A DNA stretch of 38,201 nt from a virus. This document shows, in pieces, positions 13,580 to 21,194 of the stretch. The stretch lies in the IMG/VR virus record IMGVR_UViG_3300024308_000046, positions 1 to 38,201 of that record, one strand, 5' to 3'. The notes below the pieces were generated by a model, which was not told the DNA's origin, made no database searches, and worked only from the letters and a program-made list of their open reading frames with translations. A program made the translations under genes and the position numbers. Numbering within the stretch: the stretch's first letter is position 1; every line of letters begins with the position of its first letter.

Positions 13580-13971
13580 TGGCCGACTCTAAGAAAAGTG
13601 GACCTCAGGGATTACAAGCGACCATTACAGCAGGCTTAGGTGCTGCTGCTACGGCGACCTGTATCCAGTGGATTGACCCGAAATATGCCCAGTACTGGGC
13701 GGGCCTTGCCAGCTTGATAGTTCCCGTAATCGGGTACTTTTTAGCCAGGTGGTTTGCATCTATGGACGAGCCTGAAGAGCTGACACGATACAAGGCGAGG
13801 TTGAAGCGAGACTTGAAGCATCAGTTGAAAATCCTCAATGACCGGCATGTCACTGACGATATCAAGAAAGGAGTCAAGAAGAAGTACAGCGAAACGATGT
13901 TGAAATTGTCGACCGCTAACCAAGACTACAAGGAGCAGGGGGCGGCTCAGGGCATTGTTGTTGATGAGTGA
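13579..13971 (+). CDS. Unknown membrane-anchored helical protein, third cassette gene
   Basis: A 130-aa protein. Residues 14-27 are a weakly hydrophobic Ala/Gly stretch and 41-60 (WAGLASLIVPVIGYFLARWF) a clear membrane span. From residue 66 there is a long, charged, probably coiled-coil domain (ELTRYKARLKRDLKHQLKIL ... KKGVKKKYSETMLKL). The start overlaps the preceding stop as TAATG, so translation is coupled. A strong terminator follows 15 bp after the stop, ending the repressor-cassette unit. Function unknown; it may be a membrane effector or scaffold. Confidence 0.78.
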   Translation: MADSKKSGPQGLQATITAGLGAAATATCIQWIDPKYAQYWAGLASLIVPVIGYFLARWFASMDEPEELTRYKARLKRDLKHQLKILNDRHVTDDIKKGVKKKYSETMLKLSTANQDYKEQGAAQGIVVDE

Positions 13972-13985
13972 TTTCAAGTTAAATG

Positions 13986-14014
13986 AAAAAGGCCCTGCAT
14001 TGCAGGGCCTTTTT
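13986..14014. terminator. Bidirectional terminator
   Basis: AAAAAGGCCCTGCA (13986-13999) pairs perfectly with TGCAGGGCCTTTTT (14001-14014). The A and T runs at both ends make it active in both directions: it ends the + strand repressor cassette and the minus-strand toxin-antitoxin operon. Confidence 0.92.
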
Positions 14015-14022
14015 ATTTCATT

Positions 14023-14424
14023 TCAAAGAAAAACATCTGCTGGAACATTGAAACGCTGTGTCAGTGCCTTAATGTGGCGAACATTGAGGTGGCGCCTGCC
14101 ATTGAGGATCTCGGAAACGACGGATTGGGCACCAATCTCTGGCAGATCACTCTGGGTAAGATGGTGCTCAGTCATCAGAAAGCGCAGCACTTCATGCCCT
14201 GGAGCATCGGGCAGAGGGTAATGCAGTGCGTCATAAGCCGAGATCAGGTCGCCCATTTGCGAGGCAAGAGCGGAGAACGGATGGTTTTCCTGTCCGCCGA
14301 TTGTGTCCAACAGCTCATCCAGCGCTTCGACCAGGGCGTCGTAGTCGGCCTCGGTCTCCGGCGGGGTGAGCAGTGGCGCGACATAGCGCCAGTGTTCGGT
14401 GGCTTGCTTAAGGAGTGCGCTCAT
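14023..14424 (-). CDS. higA: HigA-type antitoxin
   Basis: A 133-aa antitoxin and autorepressor. The N-terminal 80 residues are helical and acidic, while the C-terminal XRE HTH reads EHHLTQSDLPEIGAQSVVSE ... LNGRRHLNVRHIKALTQRF, typical of HigA proteins of the E. coli YgjM type. It follows the toxin gene by 7 bp, the usual toxin-first order of hig loci. Start ATG 14424 has a GAGGT close upstream; a GTG two codons earlier (14430) is also possible. It should bind the toxin and the palindromes at 14733-14787. Confidence 0.9.
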   Translation of the reverse strand: MSALLKQATEHWRYVAPLLTPPETEADYDALVEALDELLDTIGGQENHPFSALASQMGDLISAYDALHYPLPDAPGHEVLRFLMTEHHLTQSDLPEIGAQSVVSEILNGRRHLNVRHIKALTQRFNVPADVFL

Positions 14425-14431
14425 ATGCACC

Positions 14432-14716
14432 TCACTTCCATTGGTTGCGGTCATACTCTTTGTGGTCGAGCACGACCCGGATGAATACTTTGCGGTAGGT
14501 GTAATCGACCGTCGCGATAAGCCGCAGCTTGTTACCGCCAATATCGAAAACATGCTTGTCACCAACCTTGTCCACGCTTGGGAAGAGCTGCTTCATGGCA
14601 GCGAAATCTTTGGGCTCTGCCTTGGTCATCAACCGATACCATGCGTCTAGCGCGCTGGCTGAATTGGGCCATTTGTCCTTGGCTTCCCAGATGCGCTTCT
14701 GGGTAATGACGTGCAT
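14432..14716 (-). CDS. higB: HigB-type mRNA interferase toxin
   Basis: A 94-aa RelE-superfamily ribosome-dependent mRNase. It starts MHVITQKRIWEAKDKWPNSA and contains FDIGGNKLRLIATVDYTYRK and VFIRVVLDHKEYD, the conserved core of the YgjN/HigB family (LRLIA ... KVFI ... H-x2-YD). Its length is typical. It is the promoter-proximal gene of the pair and probably stabilises the prophage or blocks other phages. Confidence 0.92.
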   Translation of the reverse strand: MHVITQKRIWEAKDKWPNSASALDAWYRLMTKAEPKDFAAMKQLFPSVDKVGDKHVFDIGGNKLRLIATVDYTYRKVFIRVVLDHKEYDRNQWK

Positions 14717-14732
14717 GATCTGCTTCCGTATC

Positions 14733-14787
14733 GCAAATTGCTATGTCAATACGGTATTGCAATGCCGGCGCTATAGCAAGTTGCTAT
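14733..14787. promoter_or_regulatory. Operators of the hig operon
   Basis: Three short palindromic elements lie just upstream of the toxin gene: GCAAATTGC with TTGCTAT (14733-14744), CAATAC-G-GTATTG (14747-14759) and ATAGCAA-G-TTGCTAT (14773-14787). TTGCTAT recurs in the first and third. TTGACA on the minus strand at 14750-14745 may be a -35 element. HigA binding and autorepression at such sites is known for the family. Confidence 0.6.
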
Positions 14788-15266
14788 TCCAAAAAATCTT
14801 CTCGCCCTCGCCATCGAGTGCCCTGCCCTGGCCTGGGATGTTTGGGGGCCATCAAGCCTCCATCGGTAGGATGGTCCCGTAGTCGATGGACTGCTGTCGC
14901 TAGCCTCAGACCCGAGGCTGTGCCAAAGAAGGAATCACCCTATTCCCCACCTGATCGTCACGCGCGGCGAAGGTCAGCGCCTCTACCTCCACGTTCACCC
15001 CGACGCTGCCCCGGCCACCATCGTGGCGCAGTTGCAGAGCGAAGGCATTGTGATTGGGTACACACCACCACCTCACGTACCACCCGCCCCGCATCATAAG
15101 CCGGCTACATGCCGGCTTTTTGTTCCCCATCCTGAACCGTATGGACCACGTCGGCGCTTATGGCAACGCTGGATCAGATCAACCAGCGCGTGGTGCGCGG
15201 CCGTGCGGCTGGCAGCGGTGCCCTATGAGGTGGGTATTTGAGTTGACGGGAGAGTCGCGAGAGGCT
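14788..15266. pseudogene. Degraded region with remnant reading frames
   Basis: No intact gene is supported. Frame 14930-15075 (+) has good codon use and reads sensibly (HLIVTRGEGQRLYLHVHPDA, then TIVAQLQSEGIVIGY), but it has no ATG, GTG or TTG start near the AAGGAA at 14930 and runs through a terminator; a frameshift near its end would reach the stop TAA at 15097. After the terminator, 15160-15228 reads MATLDQINQRVVRGRAAGSG and stops after 22 codons, and another short frame starts at 15141. These look like ends of genes cut by insertion of the neighbouring morons. Confidence 0.4.
15098..15121 (+). terminator. Rho-independent terminator
   Basis: AAGCCGGC-TACAT-GCCGGCTT followed by TTT on the + strand. 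It ends the remnant frame upstream of it. Its presence supports the idea that a real + strand gene once ended here. Confidence 0.8.
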
Positions 15267-15836
15267 CTACAAGAGATCTGAAATCAGCAAAGGGGCTATT
15301 TCATTTACTAACGACTGGAAATGAAGGATGAATGCCAACGCCGCAACTTGGAGTGGAAATAAATACTCAATATAGTCGGTTAAGTCTGTTTTAAAGTCAT
15401 TGATTGTTTCTGGTATAAAACAGGTGAACCAGCTTATCTTGATTGTTAGTTGTGTAAGTATGCCATCTGAATAGTACTGTATTTCCAGTTTTCTTCTAAA
15501 TAGTTTTCTTACAAAATTCAGTGAGGCGATAGAATTTTTCTCGGCCCTTTTAATTTGGTTGTTAATTGTGCTGTTTATTTGGGGTGTTGGGATAAATCTG
15601 GACGACTTGATTATAAATTCCCTAGCTTTCTCATCCTTAGGCATTAGGGTTTTAAATCGAATGATTTCGTAAATAAGGATTGCCCAGACAAAAATTATTA
15701 TGTACTCCGGGCTTTTCAATTTTATTGAGACTGCTGGTGTGTTTACTGCCTCAAGGCTGCCGCCGGCAATGACGTACATGATTATAATTCCTGCTACTAT
15801 AAGTAGGTTTCGGCGTGCTTTCTGTAGTTCATCCAT
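15267..15836 (-). CDS. AT-rich membrane protein moron (189 aa)
   Basis: The gene is markedly AT-rich beside the roughly 65% GC phage genes, so it was probably acquired separately. Two N-terminal membrane spans (NLLIVAGIIIMYVIAGG and YIIIFVWAILIYEIIRF) are followed by a soluble lysine-rich part and a C-terminal hydrophobic segment (FPLQVAALAFILHFQ). Start ATG 15836 has GGAG nine bases upstream; a GTG at 15851 lies over that site. It follows D by 50 bp on the same strand. Family not recognised; superinfection exclusion or lysogenic conversion is plausible for such phage membrane proteins. Confidence 0.75.
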   Translation of the reverse strand: MDELQKARRNLLIVAGIIIMYVIAGGSLEAVNTPAVSIKLKSPEYIIIFVWAILIYEIIRFKTLMPKDEKAREFIIKSSRFIPTPQINSTINNQIKRAEKNSIASLNFVRKLFRRKLEIQYYSDGILTQLTIKISWFTCFIPETINDFKTDLTDYIEYLFPLQVAALAFILHFQSLVNEIAPLLISDLL

Positions 15837-15886
15837 TGAAGCTATCTCCACTTGAAAGCGACCATTTTAGCGTGGCCCCACTTAGT

Positions 15887-17152
15887 TCAACTAGTTGCTT
15901 GAATTTTCCTTAGCTCCCTCTCCACAGCCCGCTTCGCATTAGCCTTGCTCGCATACAGGTGGCGCAGGCGCTTGGGCTTGCTCTGGTCGCCGGCGGTGAC
16001 GCTGGCTTCCTTCCCCGTCTTCTTGTCCCGGTAGTAGGCGATCACGCCGGTGTAGTCGCCGGGCACTTCCTCGTACAGCGCGTCCACCAGGTCTTCGGGC
16101 AGTTTGCTCTCCAGCTCCAGGCTGGTGGTGTAGCCGCCGTCGGCGGTGAGGCTGTGCTGCACGTTGCCGCCATGCCAGACGATGGCATCGATCTCGTCCT
16201 TCACGCCCTGCAGGGTGTAGGTGAGTTCGGGGATGAGGTCCGGCCGGCCCTTGGCCAGGGTGTAGCTGAGGGTGGCGCTGCCGCGCTGCAGGCGGTTCCA
16301 CTCGCTGCGGGCGGCGCGCAGGGCGCTGGCCTGGTCGCTGTAGGTGTGGCGCAGGTCCTTGAGGTTGTCGCCGCCGCCGGCGATGGCCTCCTCCTTCCTG
16401 GCGCTGTTGACGTTGTAGTAGTAGGCGCGCACGCCGTCGTAGGCCTCGCGGTCGGCCACCAGGTAGCGGTGCTGGTCGCCGTCGGCGCGGGTGAGGGTGA
16501 TGTGGGGCAGCTCGGCGCCGCTGGCGGTCTTGCCGCCGTTGCCGCCGAGGAACAGCAGGCGGCCCGCCTTCACCGTGGCCACGGCGTCGTAGTCCTCGCC
16601 CAGGCGGGTGAGGATGTTGGCGTCGGACTCGTTGGCCTGGTCCAGCTGCAGCACCGGCTGGCTGTCCAGGGCCTCGGCCACCACGGGCACCAGGCCCTGG
16701 CGCTGGGCGATCTGGCGGATCACCTCGCCCAGGGTAGTGCCGCTGTAGCTCAGCTCGCGCTTGACCTTGAGCTGCTTGCGCAGATCCGCGCTGCGGCCTC
16801 GGATGTTGAGCACGTCGGGCATGCCGGTGTGCTCGGTCTCGTCCACGGTGAAGGTGCCCTTGTCCACCAGGCCGGTATCGGTCCAGCCCAGCCACAGGCG
16901 CAGGGTGGCACCCTTGGGCGGGATGGCCAGCAGGCCGTCGTGGTCGCTGAGGCTGATGTCCAGCTGGTCCGCCTCCAGGCCCCGGTTGTCGGTGAGGCTG
17001 AGGCTGATCAGGCGCGGGCTCACCAGCTGGGCGATGTCGAGGCCGTCCACGCTCAGGCGGAAGATGGGCGCGGGGTAGTCGTTGTCGCCCAGGGCGCTGC
17101 GGGCCGCGTCGCGCAGGATGCCCAGGGCGGACTCCACCAGGCCCTCGATCAC
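15887..17152 (-). CDS. D: Late control / tail protein D
   Basis: A 421-aa P2 GpD homologue. GpD forms the tip hub (gp27-like) through which the spike and tail tube attach. The sequence shows FRLSVDGLDIAQLVSPRLIS near the N-terminus, LRLWLGWTDTGLVDKGTFTV, then GEVIRQIAQRQGLVP and the C-terminal LRHLYASKANAKRAVERELR region that is conserved in the family. The GTG start (17152) overlaps the U stop as GTGA. It is the last gene of the FI-FII-E-T-U-D operon. Confidence 0.94.
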   Translation of the reverse strand: MIEGLVESALGILRDAARSALGDNDYPAPIFRLSVDGLDIAQLVSPRLISLSLTDNRGLEADQLDISLSDHDGLLAIPPKGATLRLWLGWTDTGLVDKGTFTVDETEHTGMPDVLNIRGRSADLRKQLKVKRELSYSGTTLGEVIRQIAQRQGLVPVVAEALDSQPVLQLDQANESDANILTRLGEDYDAVATVKAGRLLFLGGNGGKTASGAELPHITLTRADGDQHRYLVADREAYDGVRAYYYNVNSARKEEAIAGGGDNLKDLRHTYSDQASALRAARSEWNRLQRGSATLSYTLAKGRPDLIPELTYTLQGVKDEIDAIVWHGGNVQHSLTADGGYTTSLELESKLPEDLVDALYEEVPGDYTGVIAYYRDKKTGKEASVTAGDQSKPKRLRHLYASKANAKRAVERELRKIQATS

Positions 17153-17592
17153 AGCAGGATCCTCCGCAGGATGTTCACGCCGGTGGCGCTGGCGGCGCCG
17201 AGCAGGTCGGTGCGGCCGTCGTCCACCCGCGTCAGGCCCAGGCTGAACTCGATGCGGCGCGGGGTGCCGTCGGGGAAAAACAGCGTGCGCGTCTCGCTCA
17301 GCCGCTCGATCACCCACAGCCCGAGGATCCGCCCGCTGCCCTCCACCATGGGGTAGGCCTTGCCGGTGTTGGCCATCTCCCGCAGGGCGTCGAGGCTGAG
17401 CAGGCTGCCGGCCAGCTCGGGCAGCAGGATGCCCGGCAGGGTGAGGGTGTCGTCGCCCCGGCCGGCGAACTGCCGGGCCGGGTTGGTGCCCACCCGGCTG
17501 CTGCTGGGGTGGCGCCATTCGGTCTGCCGCTGCAGCTCCTGGTAGGCGAGGGTGGGCAGGCCGAACACGAACATGCCGAGGGCCATCATCAT
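17149..17592 (-). CDS. U: Tail protein U
   Basis: A 147-aa P2 GpU homologue, a tail terminator/completion protein. LGMFVFGLPTLAYQELQRQT is the family start and EFSLGLTRVDD the C-terminal signature. Three consecutive ATG codons begin the frame; the first (17592) is best spaced from GGAG. It is coupled to D by a GTGA overlap and lies 5 bp after T. Confidence 0.93.
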   Translation of the reverse strand: MMMALGMFVFGLPTLAYQELQRQTEWRHPSSSRVGTNPARQFAGRGDDTLTLPGILLPELAGSLLSLDALREMANTGKAYPMVEGSGRILGLWVIERLSETRTLFFPDGTPRRIEFSLGLTRVDDGRTDLLGAASATGVNILRRILL

Positions 17593-17597
17593 GGCGG

Positions 17598-20174
17598 TTA
17601 CTCCGAATCGGTGAGGCGCGAGCGGGTGCGGGCAGCGCCGGCGGCCTTCTGCCGGGCCAGTTCGGCGCGCACCTCGCGGGCGATGGCTTGCGGATCCATG
17701 CCCGGCGCGGCGTTGATGGTGATGCTGTAGGTGTCGCCGCCACGGGCCAGGGCGCCACCGCCGGCGCTGGCTACGGGCGGGCGGCTGTCGAAGCTGAAGC
17801 CGCCGCTGAGCACACTGGCACCGGCCTCGGTGAGGCGCCGGGCGGTGCTGCTGATCTGCCCCAGCACGTCGCCCTCGCCACCGGCCAGGCCCTGCACCAG
17901 GCCGGCCATGGTGAAGCCGCCCAGGCTGGCGAAAACGCGGCTTGGGGAGTGGATGCCGAGCTTCTCCTTGAACCAGGTGATGGTGCTGTCGGCGGCGCCG
18001 GTGATGCTGTCCTTCACGGCGGCGAGGCCGTTGGTGATGCCGTTGACCATGCCCTGCATGAGCATGCTGCCGAACTCGGAGAACTTGCCCGGCATCTCCA
18101 CGCCGAAGTAGTTCATCACGCCGGCGAAGGCCCGGTAGAACAGGCCCAGGGGGCTGAAGTTGATGATGAGCTGGGTGATGCCGCCGATGCCGCCGTCGAA
18201 GCCGGCCTTGATCTCGGCCCACAGGCCGAGGAAGAAGGCCTTGATCGGGTCCCAGTACTTGTAGATCAGCAGTGCCGCCACGGCGATGGCGGTGATGGCC
18301 AGGCCGATGGGGTTCATCATCAGCGCGCGGCCGACCCACAGGATGGCCTGGCCGACGATGGGCAGCACGGTGCGGCCGAGGTTGAGCAACACGCTGGCCA
18401 GGCCGCCGCCCTTGATGCCCGCCAGCATCATGGCGTAGCGGAACATGGCGAACGGCCCCAGCAGGGAGGCGATGCCCAGGGTGAGGGTGCCGAACACCGT
18501 GGCCAGGCCCGCCAGGCCCGCCACCACCTTGAGGATGGTGAAGGCCAGCTCGGGGTTGGCCTTCACCCACGTGGTGACGCGCTCGAGGATGCGGTTGAAG
18601 CCTTCGATCAGGCGGATGATCGAAGGCCGCAGCGTTTCGCCCAGGGTGGCGGAGAGGTTGAAGGCGCGGTTCTGCGCCATCTGCAGGCGGGCCGAGAGGG
18701 ATTCGGCGCGGATGTCCGCCTCGCGCTGCATGGAGCCCTTGGCCTTCTCCGAGTTGGCCAGGGCGAGCTGGCGGCGGTACTCGCCGACGTTGGCGGCGAG
18801 CTTGGCGGCGTCCTTGCCGTGCTCCTTGAGGAAGAGCTGGGTGGTGACGGTGCTCTGCTGTTCCTTGGGCAGTTTGTTGAGGGCATCGAGCACCTTGAGG
18901 ATGGTGCCGGTGGCATCGCGGGACATATCCGCCTGCACCTTCTTGGCCTCCAGGCCCAGGGCCTTGAGGCCGTCCTTGAAGCGCTTGGGCTGGATGCTGG
19001 CGTTGGAAAGCTCGCGGATCATGGCGTTGGTGGCGGTACCGGCCGTTTCGGCCGTGGCGCCCAGGCTGAGGAAGGTGCTGCCCAGGGCCGCCGCGTCCTT
19101 GAAGCTCATGCCCGCCGTGGCCGTGGCACCGGCGGCACGCTGCAGCACGTCGATGATGTCGCCGCCCTTGGACTGGGCGTTGTCGTCCAGGTAGTTGATG
19201 GCGTCGCCCAGCTGGTCGATGTTCTTGATCGGCAGCTTGTAGAGGTTGGCGATGCGCGCCAGGTCCTCGCCGATCTGGTCGGCCGGTAGCTCGAAGGCGG
19301 TGGCGGCATTGGCGGCCACACCGGCGAACTTCAGCAGCTCATCCTTGCCCTGGATGCCCATGCGCGCCCCGCCTTCCACCAGGGCGGCCAGCTCCGTCGA
19401 TGCCATGGGGATGCGCTCGGACATGGCCTTGATGGCGTCGCCCATCTCGTAATACACCGAGGTGAGCTTGCCGCCGTCGTCCCGCGCGCCTTCCACCTGC
19501 TTGGCCACGCCCAGCATGGCGTCCTCGAAGTCGATGTAAGCCTTGGCGGTGGCCACCACGGGGGCGCCCATCGCGGCGCCTGCAGCGGCGGATCCGGCAC
19601 CCACGCCGGCCATGCTGCCGGCCAGCGCCTGGGAGGCGTCGTACTGGCCCCGGGCGGCGGCCAGGCGCTTCTGCTGGGTGGTGATGCGCTTGAGCCGCTC
19701 CTCCTGCTGGCCGATGGCGCGGGTGGTGGCGCTGATCTGCCCGCGCAGGTCGCGCTCGGCGCTGCCCAGCTTGCGGGTGTCGATGCCGGCGGCGGCTAGC
19801 TTGCTGCGCAGGCCCTGGAGCTGCACCTGGTTCTCGCCGTGCTGGCGTTTGAGGGCGGTGGCCTCGCGGATGGCGCTACGCAGGTCGCGGGTCATCTGCC
19901 GGGTGGGCACGGTGCTGTTGGCCATTTCCCGGCTCAGGGCCTGCACCCGGGCGCGGGCGGCGCCCAGGGCGCGCTCGGTGTCCTGGGCGGCGCTGAACTG
20001 GGCGCGCCAGGCGGAGACGTCGCGCTGCTGGGCGTTGAGTTCCTTGAGGCGGTCGCGGGCCGCCTTCAGCTCGCGGGCGACGCCGACGGAGCCGCCCTGG
20101 ATGCGCTTGAGCGGCGCGGTGACGCGGTCCAGCGCGGAGAGAATGACCTGGAGTTGCAACTGGTCAGCGGCCAT
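17598..20174 (-). CDS. T: Tail tape measure protein T
   Basis: An 858-aa protein that sets tail length. It begins MAADQLQLQVILSALDRVTA, followed by about 160 residues of coiled coil (Ala/Arg/Gln-rich), an Ala/Gly-rich linker and the conserved tape-measure core (AYIDFEDAMLGVAKQVEGAR ... ELAALVEGGARMG). Hydrophobic spans follow at about 545-640 (VVAGLAGLATVFGTLTLGIA and NPIGLAITAIAVAALLIYKY), and the tail end is SPSRVFASLGGFTMAGLVQG. The length is similar to that of P2 T. The start overlaps the end of E' by 11 bp. Confidence 0.95.
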   Translation of the reverse strand: MAADQLQLQVILSALDRVTAPLKRIQGGSVGVARELKAARDRLKELNAQQRDVSAWRAQFSAAQDTERALGAARARVQALSREMANSTVPTRQMTRDLRSAIREATALKRQHGENQVQLQGLRSKLAAAGIDTRKLGSAERDLRGQISATTRAIGQQEERLKRITTQQKRLAAARGQYDASQALAGSMAGVGAGSAAAGAAMGAPVVATAKAYIDFEDAMLGVAKQVEGARDDGGKLTSVYYEMGDAIKAMSERIPMASTELAALVEGGARMGIQGKDELLKFAGVAANAATAFELPADQIGEDLARIANLYKLPIKNIDQLGDAINYLDDNAQSKGGDIIDVLQRAAGATATAGMSFKDAAALGSTFLSLGATAETAGTATNAMIRELSNASIQPKRFKDGLKALGLEAKKVQADMSRDATGTILKVLDALNKLPKEQQSTVTTQLFLKEHGKDAAKLAANVGEYRRQLALANSEKAKGSMQREADIRAESLSARLQMAQNRAFNLSATLGETLRPSIIRLIEGFNRILERVTTWVKANPELAFTILKVVAGLAGLATVFGTLTLGIASLLGPFAMFRYAMMLAGIKGGGLASVLLNLGRTVLPIVGQAILWVGRALMMNPIGLAITAIAVAALLIYKYWDPIKAFFLGLWAEIKAGFDGGIGGITQLIINFSPLGLFYRAFAGVMNYFGVEMPGKFSEFGSMLMQGMVNGITNGLAAVKDSITGAADSTITWFKEKLGIHSPSRVFASLGGFTMAGLVQGLAGGEGDVLGQISSTARRLTEAGASVLSGGFSFDSRPPVASAGGGALARGGDTYSITINAAPGMDPQAIAREVRAELARQKAAGAARTRSRLTDSE

Positions 20175-20283
20175 CTGGCTGGCTCCGTAGCCGGGCGCGC
20201 TCGCGCCATTCGGTCAGTTCGGTGAGGGTGAGCCCGTCCATGTCGGCCGGGGCCCAGTGGAACACCACGGCGATGTCCGCCAT
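20164..20283 (-). CDS. E': Tail protein E' (GpE+E' frameshift extension)
   Basis: A 39-aa frame (MADIAVVFHWAPADMDGLTL, then TELTEWRERARLRS) that matches the small P2 GpE family, in the -1 frame relative to E. In P2 this frame is made mainly as the C-terminus of an E+E' fusion by -1 frameshifting, and the two products chaperone the tape measure protein. Here the fusion would be 141 aa, with shift at the T TTT TTG site. An in-frame ATG at 20283 is present but has no strong RBS. Confidence 0.9.
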   Translation of the reverse strand: MADIAVVFHWAPADMDGLTLTELTEWRERARLRSQPDGR

Positions 20284-20291
20284 GGCGTCTT

Positions 20292-20588
20292 CTACGCGGC
20301 GGGGGAGCTGTCCTTCGCCGCCTTCGGCAGCAAAAAAGCCACCACCTTGGCGCCCAGGGCGAGCAGGTCGGCCGGGTCCAGGCCGCGCACTTCCAGGTCG
20401 GTGAGGGTGGGCACGCTGACACGCGGGAGGACCTTGATCAGGCTGTCCACGTCGAGCTGGACCAGCTCGGCCAGGTGCACGCCGCGCAGCTCGCCGGCGG
20501 TGGGCTTGCGCAGCTCGATGGTGGCGAAGGTGTGCTCGCCGCGCTTGAGGGGGGTTTCCAGCTCGACGCTGTTGGGGTTGGTGCTCAT
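20292..20588 (-). CDS. E: Tail assembly protein E
   Basis: A 98-aa P2 GpE-type tail assembly chaperone (pfam tail_E / GP24-25 fold family). The sequence reads VELETPLKRGEHTFATIELR, then KPTAGELRGVHLAELVQLD. It ends after ALGAKVVAFLLPKAAKDSS in the zero frame. The frameshift site lies at codons 85-86. It sits between the tube gene FII and the tape measure gene T, as in P2. Confidence 0.93.
   Translation of the reverse strand: MSTNPNSVELETPLKRGEHTFATIELRKPTAGELRGVHLAELVQLDVDSLIKVLPRVSVPTLTDLEVRGLDPADLLALGAKVVAFLLPKAAKDSSPAA
20331..20337 (-). other. Programmed -1 frameshift site T TTT TTG
   Basis: On the minus strand the heptamer T-TTT-TTG is in the correct phase in E (GCT TTT TTG: the last T of GCT begins it). 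A -1 shift continues into the E' frame at GCT GCC GAA and stays open to 20164. P2 uses the same heptamer at the same place. No other long A/T homopolymer run is seen in this GC-rich region, which supports selection for it. Confidence 0.92.
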
Positions 20589-20633
20589 GGGGGGATTCCT
20601 CGGGGTAGGGGCGCCCCGCGCGGGGCGCGTGGG

Positions 20634-21149
20634 TTACAGGCCCAGGGCCTGGCGCTGGGCTTCGAGCAGGTCCTTGCCGTCCACCTTCTCGATGAAGTTG
20701 AGCAGGTCGATCTCGATCACTTCGGCGTTATCGATGGTGAGCTTGTAGTAGCTGAGGGTGCTGGTGATCTTCACCTCGGTGTCTTCGCCCGGGGCGGCTT
20801 CGCCGCTGTCGATGGTCTCGTGCCGGCCGCGTGCCTGGATCTCCACCGCCATGACCTGGCCGGTGTCGTCGCGCTGGTAGGCGCCGGCCCAGCGCAGGGG
20901 GATCGCGGCGGCGCCCACGGCGCCGTATTGCTTCAGCACCGCTACGTCGAGGCCGCCGAGGGTCCATTCGATCTGCAGGCCGTCGTCGCTGAAACCGAGG
21001 TCAACCTTGACCGGGCCGTTCATGCCGCCGCCCCGGAATGCCTCCATCTTGCGGGCGAGCACCGGCACGGTGACGGACTTGCAGACGCCGCCGTACGAGT
21101 TGCCGTCGACGAATAGCATCATGTTCTTGAGTTTGCTGGGCAGGGCCAT
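20634..21149 (-). CDS. FII: Major tail tube protein FII
   Basis: A 171-aa P2 FII homologue that polymerises into the inner tail tube. Family features: MALPSKLKNMMLFVDGNSYG at the start, the central EFRGGGMNGPV-type segment (MEAFRGGGMNGPVKVDLGFS) and LSYYKLTIDNAEVIEIDLLN near the end. Length is standard. It lies 45 bp downstream of FI and upstream of E. A GC-rich hairpin (GCGCCCCGCGCGGGGCGC, about 20608-20625) lies between FII and E. Confidence 0.95.
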   Translation of the reverse strand: MALPSKLKNMMLFVDGNSYGGVCKSVTVPVLARKMEAFRGGGMNGPVKVDLGFSDDGLQIEWTLGGLDVAVLKQYGAVGAAAIPLRWAGAYQRDDTGQVMAVEIQARGRHETIDSGEAAPGEDTEVKITSTLSYYKLTIDNAEVIEIDLLNFIEKVDGKDLLEAQRQALGL

Positions 21150-21194
21150 GGGGGCGCTCTCCTACGGCGCGGCCAGATCCGCGCCGGACGTGGG

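Noticed and set aside
14743-15099. 118-aa + strand frame ending just before a terminator
   Set aside because: Its composition (Arg/Pro/Ser/His) looks like a shadow; the overlapping frame has better codon use. Its start lies within the hig operator region.
15959-19289. Long + strand frames antisense to D, U and T
   Set aside because: Val/Gly/Ala-rich shadows of GC-rich late genes; no RBS and no recognisable domain.
20601-20630. GC-rich hairpin between FII and E as a terminator
   Set aside because: It has no U run and lies in the middle of an operon whose genes must be expressed together; it is noted only as structure.
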